Assembly (NCBI RefSeq): GCF_013177695.1
Contig: NZ_WOEY01000028.1
Coordinates: forward strand, 1 to 64,000
Reading direction: 5' to 3'
Length of the DNA stretch: 64,000 nt
Source: Paraburkholderia solitsugae
GTDB lineage: Bacteria; Pseudomonadota; Gammaproteobacteria; Burkholderiales; Burkholderiaceae
Both the position numbers and the translations under genes were made by a program. The stretch's first letter is position 1, and each line of letters starts with the position of its first letter. The notes below the pieces were generated by a model. The model saw only the letters and a list, made by a program, of their open reading frames with translations. It searched no databases and had not been told where the DNA came from. Below, one piece after another: positions 27,715 to 36,511 of this stretch.

Positions 27715-27770
27715 CCTTGACGGCCGTCTGAAATCGAAAACCCTTCCTGCTGCGCGTTAAACTTCATGCC

Positions 27771-28496
27771 ATGGCTACTCAAATACTTGTTGTCGACGAC
27801 GACGTCGAATTACGCGATCTGCTGCGCGACTATCTGGCCCGTCAGGGCATCGAAGTCTCGGTGCTGCACGACGCCGGCACGCTCGAGCGCAGGCTCGAAC
27901 GGGAGCGTCCGGATCTGATCGTGCTCGATCTGATGATGCCGGGCGTAGACGGGCTGACCGCGCTGCGCAAGCTGCGCGCGTCGGGCGACGACATCCCTGT
28001 GATCATGCTCACCGCACGTGCTGATGACGTCGACCGCATCGTCGGGCTGGAGCTCGGCGCGGACGACTATCTCGGCAAGCCGTTCAATCCACGCGAGCTA
28101 TTGGCGCGCGTGCAGGCGGTGCTGCGGCGGCGCCGCACGCTGCCGTCAGCGGCGGCGCCGGAGCAGCGCGAGCCGTTCAACTTCGGCAGATTCACGCTGG
28201 ATTTCCAGTCGCGCACGCTGCATCTCGAAGACAAGCCGCTCACGCTGTCGGGGAGCGAATTCGCGCTTCTGAAGATTTTCGTCAATCACCCCATGCGCAC
28301 GCTCACTCGTGAGCGCCTGCTCGAACTGCTGCATGGCCCGGAATACGACGGCACCGACCGCGGCATCGACGTGCAGGTGTGGCGTCTGCGTCGCATTCTC
28401 GAAACCGACCCGTCCACGCCGCGCTTCATTCAAACGGTGCGCGGGCGCGGCTACGTGTTCGTGCCGGATGGCGAACAGCATGCGCCGGCCCATTGA
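27771..28496 (+). CDS. OmpR/CpxR-type DNA-binding response regulator
   Basis: A 241-residue regulator. The receiver domain has the acidic pocket VVDDDVELRDLL, phospho-acceptor Asp53 in LIVLDLMMPGVDG, Thr in VIMLTARADD and Lys in LGKPFNPRELLARV. The C-terminal winged helix (FGRFTLDFQSRTLHLEDKPL, TLTRERLLELLHGPEYDGTD, RFIQTVRGRGYVFVPDG) is of the Trans_reg_C type. It overlaps the histidine kinase gene by 17 bases. The CpxR-like boxes upstream and the divergent Spy-like gene suggest an envelope-stress function similar to CpxRA rather than osmoregulation, but sequence alone cannot separate OmpR, RstA and CpxR orthologues. Confidence 0.93.
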   Translation: MATQILVVDDDVELRDLLRDYLARQGIEVSVLHDAGTLERRLERERPDLIVLDLMMPGVDGLTALRKLRASGDDIPVIMLTARADDVDRIVGLELGADDYLGKPFNPRELLARVQAVLRRRRTLPSAAAPEQREPFNFGRFTLDFQSRTLHLEDKPLTLSGSEFALLKIFVNHPMRTLTRERLLELLHGPEYDGTDRGIDVQVWRLRRILETDPSTPRFIQTVRGRGYVFVPDGEQHAPAH

Positions 28497-29796
28497 TTCG
28501 CTGTTCGGGCGCCTCGCGCTGCTAGTGATTGCGGTGCTGCTGCTGTCGCATTTCGCGTGGTACTCGCTCATGCGGCTCGAGCGCAGCCAGCTGCAAACGC
28601 GTTACGCAGTCGAGGAAGCCACTTTCCTCGTCGACGCGGTGCGCCAGCACGTCGCCCGCACGCCGGACCAGCCCTTGCCGTCGCGCGTCAGGCTGGTCGA
28701 TCCGGCGAGCCCTGACGTGCCGCCGGAAAGCGCCAATCTGCCGGCGCCGCTCGAGCGTTTCATCGAGGACGTGCGGGATCGCATGCCCTCGGGTACCCTG
28801 GTGAGGATTGGCCAGCCAGGCCGTCCGCCCACGCTTTGGGTGCGTGCCACGACGGATCGCAACTGGATCGTGGTGCCGGTGCAGACATTGCGGCCGCCGC
28901 GTTCGCTCGATCGCACGGTGCTGTGGCTCGCGATCATTTTCTCGTTCGCGGTGATGGCGGCGCTCTTTGCCGCATGGGCGCTGCAGCAGCCGTTGCGCTC
29001 GCTCGCCCAGGCGGTGGCGCGCTTCGGCCGCGGCTTGCCGGTGCCGCCGGTGCCCGAGCGCGGCCCGCGCGAGTTGCGGCAGTTGACGCACGGTTTCAAC
29101 CAGATGGTTCAGGAAGTAGCGCGTACTGAAAACGACCGGGCCGTGATGCTGGCCGGTGTCGCGCATGACCTGAAAACGCCGCTGGCACGCTTGCGGCTGC
29201 GCGCCGAAATGATGGAAGAAGTGAAGATGCGTGACGGCGTCGTGCGCGACGTCGATTCGATGACGCATATCGTCGAACAGTTTTTGATGTTCGCGCACGA
29301 CGGCGCCGATCGCAGCGAAGCGGTCGAAGTGGACGCGCAGTGCGAGCGTGTGGTGCGCAGCTATCGCGCGGTGGCCGCGGGTGCGCCCACTGTGCAGACT
29401 GAACTCAACGCGGGGCCGGGTTTCCTGCTGCCCGCGGCTACGCTCGACCGGATCCTGTCGAACCTGTTGGACAACGCCCATGCCTACGGCGCGCCGCCGA
29501 TCGTTGTCGCCACGGCGCGCACGGCGCAAGGTTTCACGCTGTCGGTGAGCGACAACGGCAGCGGTATCGCCGCGCAGGACCTGATCAAGGCCAGCCGGCC
29601 GTTCGTCCGACTCGACCCGGCACGCGGCGGTAACGGTCACAGCGGGCTGGGGCTCGCGATCGTCGAGCGTCTGGTGCGGCGTGCGGGCGGGGAGTGTCAG
29701 ATCGGCAATCACGGCGGACGTGGCTTGCGGGTCTTGATGAGCTTTCCGTTCGAAGTGGTGCCGCGCGTCACGGCGATCTCCGAAAGCGCCTGGTAG
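28480..29796 (+). CDS. Sensor histidine kinase (EnvZ/CpxA-like)
   Basis: A 438-residue membrane kinase, partner of the preceding regulator. Order: transmembrane helix 1 (LFGRLALLVIAVLLLSHFAW), periplasmic domain of roughly 110 residues, transmembrane helix 2 (VLWLAIIFSFAVMAALFAAW), HAMP (LQQPLRSLAQAVARFGRGL), phospho-acceptor His229 in VAHDLKTPLARLRLR, N-box SNLLDNAHAYGAPP, G1 SVSDNGSGI and G2 GHSGLGLAIVERLVRRAGG. The EnvZ-like MRRPIDSLFGRLALL start at ATG 28480 was preferred; ATG 28468 is in frame four codons earlier. Likely signal: envelope stress or acid/osmotic change (inference). Confidence 0.93.
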   Translation: MRRPIDSLFGRLALLVIAVLLLSHFAWYSLMRLERSQLQTRYAVEEATFLVDAVRQHVARTPDQPLPSRVRLVDPASPDVPPESANLPAPLERFIEDVRDRMPSGTLVRIGQPGRPPTLWVRATTDRNWIVVPVQTLRPPRSLDRTVLWLAIIFSFAVMAALFAAWALQQPLRSLAQAVARFGRGLPVPPVPERGPRELRQLTHGFNQMVQEVARTENDRAVMLAGVAHDLKTPLARLRLRAEMMEEVKMRDGVVRDVDSMTHIVEQFLMFAHDGADRSEAVEVDAQCERVVRSYRAVAAGAPTVQTELNAGPGFLLPAATLDRILSNLLDNAHAYGAPPIVVATARTAQGFTLSVSDNGSGIAAQDLIKASRPFVRLDPARGGNGHSGLGLAIVERLVRRAGGECQIGNHGGRGLRVLMSFPFEVVPRVTAISESAW

Positions 29797-29937
29797 CTTG
29801 AGCGGGGCAGCGGCGGCAGGCGCCTCCCCCGCTGTATCTATGCCGCACTGCGATGTCCGAACGCAATGTTCGGAATGCGGCGTCCGGAGGCCGATATTGA
29901 ATGCGCCGTCTGGACTGCGTGCCCGGCAACCGTTGCG

Positions 29938-30204
29938 CTAGTCTGTAAACAGCGTGTTCAACGCATTCGCCGCATCACTATCCACTGTATTCCACGTCAC
30001 CGTTTCGGCTTCGAAGATGTAGTGCGTGGTGTACTTGCCGAGACGCGCGAGTATCTCTTCCTGAATCAGTTCCGGCGCGACATCCAGTTTCAGATACCAC
30101 GCGGTCGACGACAGGCGCGTCTGGAACGCGCCGTATTCGGCCAGTAGATGGTCGAATGCGCCAGCATCCTGATCGCGACAAACGATGACCAAATTTCCCT
30201 TCAT
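29938..30204 (-). CDS. Small protein with Cas2/SinR-like ferredoxin fold pattern
   Basis: An 88-residue protein starting MKGNLVIVCRDQDAGAFDHL at ATG 30204, behind GGGAGA. I do not recognise a named family. The predicted order strand (NLVIVCRD), helix (AGAFDHLLAEYG), strand (RLSSTAWYLKL), helix (APELIQEEILARLG), strand (THYIFEAET), helix (DAANALNTLF) fits a ferredoxin-like fold, and the central Ser-Thr-Ala-Trp-Tyr strand is like the SinR/Cas2-like proteins (consensus around S-T-W-x-V). No CRISPR array or other cas gene is in the window, so an adaptation role is improbable. It stands alone between the kinase and the diguanylate cyclase. Confidence 0.72.
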   Translation of the reverse strand: MKGNLVIVCRDQDAGAFDHLLAEYGAFQTRLSSTAWYLKLDVAPELIQEEILARLGKYTTHYIFEAETVTWNTVDSDAANALNTLFTD

Positions 30205-30380
30205 GCGAATCTCCCGGTATAGCGGTAGCGGCAACCTCAATGTCAGGGTTGATGATACCTGCTTCGTTACGGGACGCTCGAGGCGGGGACTTGCTTTGTA
30301 TCAGCTACCGCACTCATCGGGGCGCTGACGGCACCGCGGCGGGCATTGAGTTTAAGCGGCGAGCGGCGCGCTGCCAGGCA

Positions 30381-32072
30381 TCACCAGGCGTTGGCCACCG
30401 TCCGCGCGGGCGGCGCGGTGTCGTCGGGCGGAAGCGCTTCGGTGCGGTCGCGGCCGCCCGTCTTCGCTGCGTAAAGCGCCGTGTCGGCGCGGCTCATGAT
30501 GCGCTCGGGCAGATCGTCGGACGAGAGTTCGGTGATGCCGATGCTCACGCTCAAGCCCACCGAGGCCGGCAACTTCGGCGAAGGAATCGCCTTCAGGCGC
30601 AGGCGCAAGCGTTCGACGACTTCGCGGCCGCCGGCCAGATCCGTGGCAGGCAGCAGCAAGCCGAACTCTTCGCCGCCCAGCCGCCCGATCGCATCGGTGC
30701 CGCGCAACTCAGCCCGGCACGTGTCGACGAAATGTTCGAGCGCGCGGTCGCCGGCGGCGTGGCCGAAGCGGTCGTTGATCTGCTTGAAGTGGTCGAGGTC
30801 GGCGATCGCCATGCACAGCGGCTCGTTGCTCGCGTGCGCACGTTCGATCTCGTGGCGCAGCAAGTCGAGGAAGTAGCGTCGCGACAGCGCGCCCGTCAAC
30901 GCATCGTGGCGCGCCTCGGCCGAGAGCAGGGTGTTGGCCGATTGCAATTGCTCGGCAAGATCGCGCGTGGCGCGATGGTGGCGCCGCTCGCGCACGTACG
31001 ACACCGTGATCACCCACGCGAGCGCCACGGTGCCGGCCAGCGTCAGAAACACCAGCAGATGATCGCGCTTGTGATTGCGCAGCAGTTCGGGCCAGGCTGC
31101 GAGCGGATCGACCAGATGCGCCGACAGCCCCGAGTTCAAGCCGCTGCGTGACTGATATAGCGATGGCGCCCGCTGCTCGCTCATGCCGAACAACTGTCCG
31201 GCCACGGCTGCAGGCACCCAGGGTGCCTGCTCGCGCACCTGCGCGTCCACCTGAATCTGTATGTCGGGGAGGATTTCGCGGCGATAGATGGTCATGCGCT
31301 CGTCGGCGCTCATTTGGGTGACGCGCGAGTTCGGCAGCGCGTGGCCTTCGAGCGCGCTGTCGTGCGCCATGATGATGACGCCGTGTTCATCGGCGACAAA
31401 GGTGCCGGCGTGCGCGACCCAGTGGCGCAGCCGCGCGATCCCCACCTTGGCCACCACGGCCCCGACCAGCAGGCCGTCGGCGTACACCGGCGCAGCGATG
31501 AAGATGCCCGGCTCGCCGCTCGAGCGGCCGACGCCATAGGCCTCCGAAAACGCGCCGAGTAGGGCGTTCGTCAGGTAGCTGCGCGTGCGCATGTCGACAC
31601 CGACGAAGGAGCGTTCCGCGGCGAGCGGGTTATCGACGGAGCTGCTCGACGCGACGCAGGTGCCGTTGGCGTTGACGATCCAGATCTGGTCGAGCCCGGA
31701 GAAGCCTTGCGCGTCGTGCAGGAAGTTGCTCACGGCGCTCATCTGCGGGTCTTTTAACAACGCGGCGCGCAGCGCGGGTTCCGTCGCCTCACCGTTCGCG
31801 GCATAATTCTGCGATTGCACCAGCGCGTGCTGGACCACGTCCATTTCGGCCATGGTTGCGGGGATAGCCCGAGACATTGCGAGGTCGCTGGCGATCACCT
31901 CCCCCATGTTGTCGACGACCGACGTGGACATCTGGCGCTGCGTGCGCAAGGCCGCGTCCAGCTCTTGCTGTACCATCCGGTCCGCGACCATGCCGGCCAC
32001 GAACCAGCAAACGAGCACGATCAGCACGAAGCTGATCGGTCCGGTTGCCTGGCGCAAGGTTGTCCTGTTCAT
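30381..32072 (-). CDS. Membrane-anchored diguanylate cyclase with a periplasmic dCache-like sensor
   Basis: A 563-residue enzyme making cyclic di-GMP from two GTP. Transmembrane helix 1 (GPISFVLIVLVCWFVAGMVA), a large periplasmic sensor of about 300 residues containing GLDQIWIVNANGTCVASSSS, FVGVDMRTRSYLTNALLGAF and GEPGIFIAAPVYADGLLVGA (dCache-like), transmembrane helix 2 (LLVFLTLAGTVALAWVITVS), a short coiled coil, then GGDEF: HDALTGALSRRYFLDLLRHE, DLDHFKQINDRFGHAAGDRA and the catalytic RLGGEEF at about 464-470. An intact inhibitory I-site RGTD lies five residues before GGEEF, so feedback inhibition is expected. The start ATG 32072 removes 11 uncertain residues. Ligand unknown. Confidence 0.92.
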   Translation of the reverse strand: MNRTTLRQATGPISFVLIVLVCWFVAGMVADRMVQQELDAALRTQRQMSTSVVDNMGEVIASDLAMSRAIPATMAEMDVVQHALVQSQNYAANGEATEPALRAALLKDPQMSAVSNFLHDAQGFSGLDQIWIVNANGTCVASSSSVDNPLAAERSFVGVDMRTRSYLTNALLGAFSEAYGVGRSSGEPGIFIAAPVYADGLLVGAVVAKVGIARLRHWVAHAGTFVADEHGVIIMAHDSALEGHALPNSRVTQMSADERMTIYRREILPDIQIQVDAQVREQAPWVPAAVAGQLFGMSEQRAPSLYQSRSGLNSGLSAHLVDPLAAWPELLRNHKRDHLLVFLTLAGTVALAWVITVSYVRERRHHRATRDLAEQLQSANTLLSAEARHDALTGALSRRYFLDLLRHEIERAHASNEPLCMAIADLDHFKQINDRFGHAAGDRALEHFVDTCRAELRGTDAIGRLGGEEFGLLLPATDLAGGREVVERLRLRLKAIPSPKLPASVGLSVSIGITELSSDDLPERIMSRADTALYAAKTGGRDRTEALPPDDTAPPARTVANAW

Positions 32073-32797
32073 CGACCCTCTGATCCGTCTGGCTGTGACA
32101 TGCAACTAGCTCATTCGTGGCAGCGCGCTGGCGCTGTTTCGCCCCTGTGGAAGCGGCTGGCGATACGCCCTCGGTGTGGGCCGCGCTGCGGCCCGTCATG
32201 ACCGTAAAGAGGCGTGTCGTCTCTTGATTTTAACCGTCATGGGGCCTGACGCCACCGTTATTGCGGGAATGCGAAGTGGGTCCGCCTTGCCCATCAGGTT
32301 CTTAACGGCAGTGCGTCAGCTTTCTGAATGGCTGCGCGGGTTTTCCGGGGGCGTGAAATGCGATCCCGGCCGCAATTGAAATTGCTGGAAAAGTCGCTGA
32401 CATACTGCGGTAGATGACTCGCCGCACCACGCCGGTCGATGCTGGCCGAAGGCCGCTGGTGGGGCGTACGACGCTATTTACTGCTATTTGGCGTGAAAGG
32501 TTGTGCCTGAAACATAGGATGGTGTAGTGTCGTGCCGTCCAAAACAAGGAAAGCTCGCCAGCCTTCGGCCGGCGCCCGCGGCGACAGGGGAGTCCGGCTT
32601 CGCGGTAGTGGTCCAAGGCGGCTTGCCCGAGGACACGTCCGTCACCGTTCCACGAGTCGCCAACGCTAACGATTTACCGCGCACACGCGTTTTGCCATGC
32701 CTGATTTCCGCTTTCCGGACCGATCTTCAGACTGCCGCGCCGAAGCCGCGGCCTCCTTTGTGCAATTGAACACCTGTAATAATGGGGAGGACGCCTG
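32073..32797. other. Divergent intergenic region before the NitT/TauT-type transporter (725 bases)
   Basis: The longest gene-free stretch apart from the 41-kb repeat. Small open frames are present but none has a ribosome-binding site with a plausible product. It must contain the promoters of the diguanylate cyclase and of the transporter. Base composition drops locally (32220-32250, 32370-32420). A small regulatory RNA could hide here, but no free-standing terminator is visible. Confidence 0.35.
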
Positions 32798-34549
32798 ATG
32801 GACTTCAGTTTCGACCTGAAACGCACCGCCAATGCTTCGGCGTGGCGATTGCTGCCTAATGGGTGGGATTTCGTCGCCTTCCCGTTGATCATCTGCATCA
32901 TCGCGATGACCGCCATCGGCTTTCATCAGACGCTAGCGCCGATGTCGACGTTGAAGACCCAGGTCATCTCGCTCGACCCGTCGAACTTGCCTGAGTACGC
33001 GATGCGCACCACGTTACGCATGCTGGCGGCGATGGTGGCGTCGCTGTTCTTCACGCTGGTTTACGGCACGCTCGCCGCGAAGAGCCGCCGTGCGGGCCTC
33101 GTGCTGGTGCCGATTCTCGACATCCTGCAGTCGGTGCCGGTGCTGGGCTACATTTCGTTTACGGTTACGTTCTTCATCGCGCTGTTTCCGGGCCGGGTGC
33201 TGGGCGCGGAACTGGCAGCGATCTTCGCGATCTTCACGAGCCAGGCGTGGAACATGACGTTCAGCTTCTACCAGTCGCTGCGCACGGTGCCGCGCGACCT
33301 GGACGAAGTCTCGCGCGGCTTTCACCTGACCGGCTGGCAGCGTTTCTGGAAGCTCGAAGTGCCGTTCTCGATGCCGGGCCTCATCTGGAACATGATGATG
33401 TCGATGTCGGGTGGCTGGTTCTTTGTGGTGGCTTCCGAAGCGATCACGGTGGGCAACAACACGATCACGCTGCCGGGGATCGGCGCGTATCTGGCGCAGG
33501 CGATCTCCGACAAGAACATGCACGCGATCGGCTGGGTCATCCTTGCGATGACGGTCGTGATTCTGGCCTATGACCAGTTGCTGTTCCGTCCGCTGGTGGC
33601 GTGGGCCGACAAGTTCCGCATGGAGACCACCAGCTCGGGCAACGCGCCGGAATCGTGGCTCCTCGACCTGGTGCGCCGCACCCGGCTGATTCACCGCCTG
33701 CTGGTGCCGATGGGCTGGATCTTCGCCAACGCCGCGCGGGTGCCGATGCGCCTGCCGTCGTTCGCCCGTGTCAGCTTCCCGATGCCGCAACGCCAGAAAT
33801 CGTCACGTATCGGCGACATCGTCTGGGGCATCCTCGTGATCCTCCTGACGGTGTACGTGGTCTATAGCGTGATCGCCTATGTGCGTACCGGCGTGACGCT
33901 CGACGAAGTCGGCCACGTATTAGTACTCGGCCTGATCACGCTGCTGCGAGTGGCGTTGCTGATCGCCATCTCGTCGGTGATCTGGGTGCCGCTTGGCGTG
34001 CTGATCGGGCTGCGCCCGGCGCTCGCCGAGAAGATCCAGCCGCTTGCGCAGTTCCTGGCCGCGTTCCCGGCCAACCTGCTGTTCCCGGTGTTCGTGATCG
34101 TCATCGTGCGCTTTCATCTGAACCCGGATATCTGGCTGTCGCCGTTGATCGTGCTCGGCACCCAGTGGTATATCCTCTTCAATGTGATCGCGGGTGCCAG
34201 TTCCTATCCGAACGACTACCGCGAAGCGGCCACCAACTTTCGCATTCGCGGCTGGCAGTGGTGGCGCAAGGTGATGCTGCCGGGCATTTTCCCGTATTAC
34301 GTGACGGGTGCGATTACCGCCTCGGGCGGCGCGTGGAATGCGAGCATCGTCGCCGAGTTCGTGCAGTGGGGCGATACCAAGCTGGAGGCTCACGGCCTGG
34401 GCGCCTATATCGCCAAGACCACCGCCGCGGGCGACTTCCCGAAGATCATTCTCGGCATTGCCGTGATGTCCCTATTTGTGACTTTGTTTAACCGCCTGCT
34501 GTGGCGTCCGATGTACGCCTACGCCGAATCCAAGCTTCGGCTCGATTGA
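32798..34549 (+). CDS. ABC transporter permease, two BPD domains fused (NitT/TauT type)
   Basis: A 583-residue inner-membrane protein in which two complete binding-protein-dependent permease domains are joined in one chain. Domain 1 (about 70-270) has the EAA loop DEVSRGFHLTGWQRFWKLEV followed by PFSMPGLIWNMMMSMSGGWF; domain 2 (about 360-575) has EAATNFRIRGWQWWRKVMLP and GIFPYYVTGAITASGGAWNA. Known relatives transport nitrate, sulfonate, bicarbonate or related anions. Start ATG 32798 follows GGGGAGG. The ATPase gene follows after 23 bases. Substrate unknown, since no binding protein gene is next to it. Confidence 0.9.
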   Translation: MDFSFDLKRTANASAWRLLPNGWDFVAFPLIICIIAMTAIGFHQTLAPMSTLKTQVISLDPSNLPEYAMRTTLRMLAAMVASLFFTLVYGTLAAKSRRAGLVLVPILDILQSVPVLGYISFTVTFFIALFPGRVLGAELAAIFAIFTSQAWNMTFSFYQSLRTVPRDLDEVSRGFHLTGWQRFWKLEVPFSMPGLIWNMMMSMSGGWFFVVASEAITVGNNTITLPGIGAYLAQAISDKNMHAIGWVILAMTVVILAYDQLLFRPLVAWADKFRMETTSSGNAPESWLLDLVRRTRLIHRLLVPMGWIFANAARVPMRLPSFARVSFPMPQRQKSSRIGDIVWGILVILLTVYVVYSVIAYVRTGVTLDEVGHVLVLGLITLLRVALLIAISSVIWVPLGVLIGLRPALAEKIQPLAQFLAAFPANLLFPVFVIVIVRFHLNPDIWLSPLIVLGTQWYILFNVIAGASSYPNDYREAATNFRIRGWQWWRKVMLPGIFPYYVTGAITASGGAWNASIVAEFVQWGDTKLEAHGLGAYIAKTTAAGDFPKIILGIAVMSLFVTLFNRLLWRPMYAYAESKLRLD

Positions 34550-34572
34550 CAGGAATTTAAAGGCAAACCGCG

Positions 34573-35919
34573 ATGCAAAATCCTAAAGCTGCCGTAACCG
34601 CTGCGCCGGTCCAGACGCCGACAATGCCGCCGCGCCTGGGTGAAGAGATTCTGGCCGTCAAGGATGTCTCCAGAGGCTTCAACAAGAATCAAGGCGAGCT
34701 GCTGGTGCTCGACGATGTGAACCTGTCGCTGCGTGAAGGCGAGATCGTCGGCATGCTGGGCCGCTCGGGTTCGGGCAAGTCGACGCTCCTGCGTATCATC
34801 GCCGGCCTGATCGAACCGACCGGCGGCCAGGTTGCGTACCTCGGCAAGCCGCTCGACGGTCCGGCCAAGGGCGTCGCGATGGTGTTCCAGACCTTCGCGC
34901 TGTTCCCGTGGCTGACCGTGCTGCAGAACGTGGAAGCGGGCCTTGAAGCGCAAGGCGTGGGGGCGCGCGAGCGTCGCGAACGCGCGCTGGCCGCGATCGA
35001 CCTGATCGGTCTCGACGGTTTTGAAAACGCGTATCCGCGCGAGTTGTCGGGCGGCATGCGTCAGCGCGTCGGCTTTGCGCGCGCGCTGGTGGTCGATCCG
35101 ACGCTGCTGCTGATGGACGAGCCGTTTTCGGCCCTCGACGTGCTGACCGCCGAAACGTTGCGTACCGACTTGCTCGACCTGTGGACGCAAGGCCGCATGC
35201 CGATCAAATCGGTGCTGATCGTCACGCACAACATCGAGGAAGCGGTGTTCATGTGCGACCGCATTCTGGTGCTGTCGTCGAACCCGGGCCGCGTGATCGC
35301 CGAGATCAAGGTGCCGTTCAAGCATCCGCGCAACCGGCTGGATCCGGCGTTCCGCCGTCTGGTCGACGAGATCTACGCCAAGATGACCGCGCGTCAGACC
35401 GACGAAGCGACCAAGAAGGGCCTCGAGCTGCACAGCTGGCTACCGCATGTGTCGACCAACCTGATGGCCGGTCTGATCGAAACGCTGGCCGCCGCGCCGT
35501 ATCACGGCCGCGCGGACATGCCGGAAATCGCCCGCTCGCTGCATCTAGAGGTGGACGATCTGTTCCCGGTCGCCGAAGTGCTGCAGCACCTGGGCTTTGC
35601 CGACGTGCGCGAAGGCGATATTTTCCTGACGCCGCCGGCGCGTGTGTTCTCGGAATTCGGCACCCAGGAGCGCAAGATGATGTTCGCCGAGCATCTGCTG
35701 CGCCACGTGCCGCTCGCCGCGCGGATCAAGAAGGTGTTGAACGAACGGCCGGGGCATCGTGCACCGCGTGTGCGCTTCGAGCAGGAGCTGGAGGATTTTC
35801 TGTCGGACAGCGCCGCGGAAGAGACGCTCGACGCAGTGATCAACTGGGGCCGTTATGGCGAGATCTTCTCGTACAACGACCAGACGGAGATTTTCAGTCT
35901 GGAAGACGTGGAGTCTTAA
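34573..35919 (+). CDS. ABC transporter ATP-binding protein with C-terminal AAA-associated domain (NitT/TauT type)
   Basis: A 448-residue ATPase, partner of the fused permease. Walker A GRSGSGKSTLLRIIAGL, Q-loop MVFQTFALFPWLTVLQNV, signature LSGGMRQRVGFARALVVDP, Walker B LLLMDEPFSALDVLTAE and switch His in VLIVTHNIEEAVFM fill the first 240 residues. The last ~190 residues (from LIETLAAAPYHGRADMPEIA to FSYNDQTEIFSLED) form the AAA-associated domain that often accompanies such fused permeases. The function of that domain is unknown; a regulatory role is likely. A terminator follows. Confidence 0.92.
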   Translation: MQNPKAAVTAAPVQTPTMPPRLGEEILAVKDVSRGFNKNQGELLVLDDVNLSLREGEIVGMLGRSGSGKSTLLRIIAGLIEPTGGQVAYLGKPLDGPAKGVAMVFQTFALFPWLTVLQNVEAGLEAQGVGARERRERALAAIDLIGLDGFENAYPRELSGGMRQRVGFARALVVDPTLLLMDEPFSALDVLTAETLRTDLLDLWTQGRMPIKSVLIVTHNIEEAVFMCDRILVLSSNPGRVIAEIKVPFKHPRNRLDPAFRRLVDEIYAKMTARQTDEATKKGLELHSWLPHVSTNLMAGLIETLAAAPYHGRADMPEIARSLHLEVDDLFPVAEVLQHLGFADVREGDIFLTPPARVFSEFGTQERKMMFAEHLLRHVPLAARIKKVLNERPGHRAPRVRFEQELEDFLSDSAAEETLDAVINWGRYGEIFSYNDQTEIFSLEDVES

Positions 35920-35950
35920 ATCCGGTCGAGTTGATTAAGACGCTTCAGGC

Positions 35951-35986
35951 AAAAAGCGGCAGGGGAGACCCAGCCGCTTTTTTTTA
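35951..35986 (+). terminator. Rho-independent terminator of the NitT/TauT-type transporter operon
   Basis: AAAAAGCGGC (35951-35960) pairs with GCCGCTTTTT (35973-35982), with an 8-base T run. It reaches into the stop of the convergent lipoprotein gene (35984). Confidence 0.9.
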
Positions 35987-36511
35987 TTGCAGATTGCCCC
36001 AGCGCTCGACCGCCGGTTCCGCCGACGCCCACTTCCAGCCCTTGTCCTGCCGGCACGCGCTCGCCGTGTACCAGTCTTCGTGCGCGTTCGGGCCGTCGCC
36101 GTCCTGAACCGAGAACACGAAATCCTTGCACAGCGCGAGCGCCGAGCTGAACGCCCGCGTCACGCGCACCTGGCCGTGGCCGTTCTCGATCGGCAGCGTG
36201 TGCTTGACCGCCCAGGGCCGTGTCTCGCCGACCGGCATCGCGCCCGCCAACGCGGCGATCAGGTTCTGCTGATCGGCGTGCATGTTGCGCATGTAGCGGC
36301 CGACGGCTTCGTCGGTCGCGGCCTGCACGGCGATACCGACACCGATGCCGACTGCCGGATTGGTGGTCACGAGGCCTGACGCGACACCGGCCGCGGCACC
36401 GCTCGCCGCGCCGACTGACGAGCAGCCGCTCGTCAGCAGACTGGCGCCGATGCATAGCGCACCCGCCAGCACGAGCCGCAGGCGATTGCCGGAAAGCGCC
36501 GCCGCCCTCAT
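35984..36511 (-). CDS. Predicted lipoprotein, downstream member of a tandem paralogous pair
   Basis: A 175-residue secreted protein. Signal peptide from MRAAALSGNRLRLVLAGALC with lipobox LTSGC (Cys acylation), then a glycine/alanine-rich hydrophobic stretch (SAAGVASG-like, VGIGVGIAVQAA) resembling glycine-zipper membrane segments. The soluble part has GETRPWAVKHTLPIENGHGQ, VTRAFSSALALCKDFVFSVQ and the end GWKWASAEPAVERWGNLQ. The same end and the same PW..KH/THS..PIE pattern occur in the upstream neighbour, so they are paralogues. ATG 36511 overlaps the neighbour's stop by four bases. Function unknown. Confidence 0.82.
   Translation of the reverse strand: MRAAALSGNRLRLVLAGALCIGASLLTSGCSSVGAASGAAAGVASGLVTTNPAVGIGVGIAVQAATDEAVGRYMRNMHADQQNLIAALAGAMPVGETRPWAVKHTLPIENGHGQVRVTRAFSSALALCKDFVFSVQDGDGPNAHEDWYTASACRQDKGWKWASAEPAVERWGNLQ

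Noticed and set aside
29938..30204. A CRISPR-Cas locus indicated by the Cas2-like protein
   Set aside because: No direct repeats with spacers and no other cas gene anywhere in the window.
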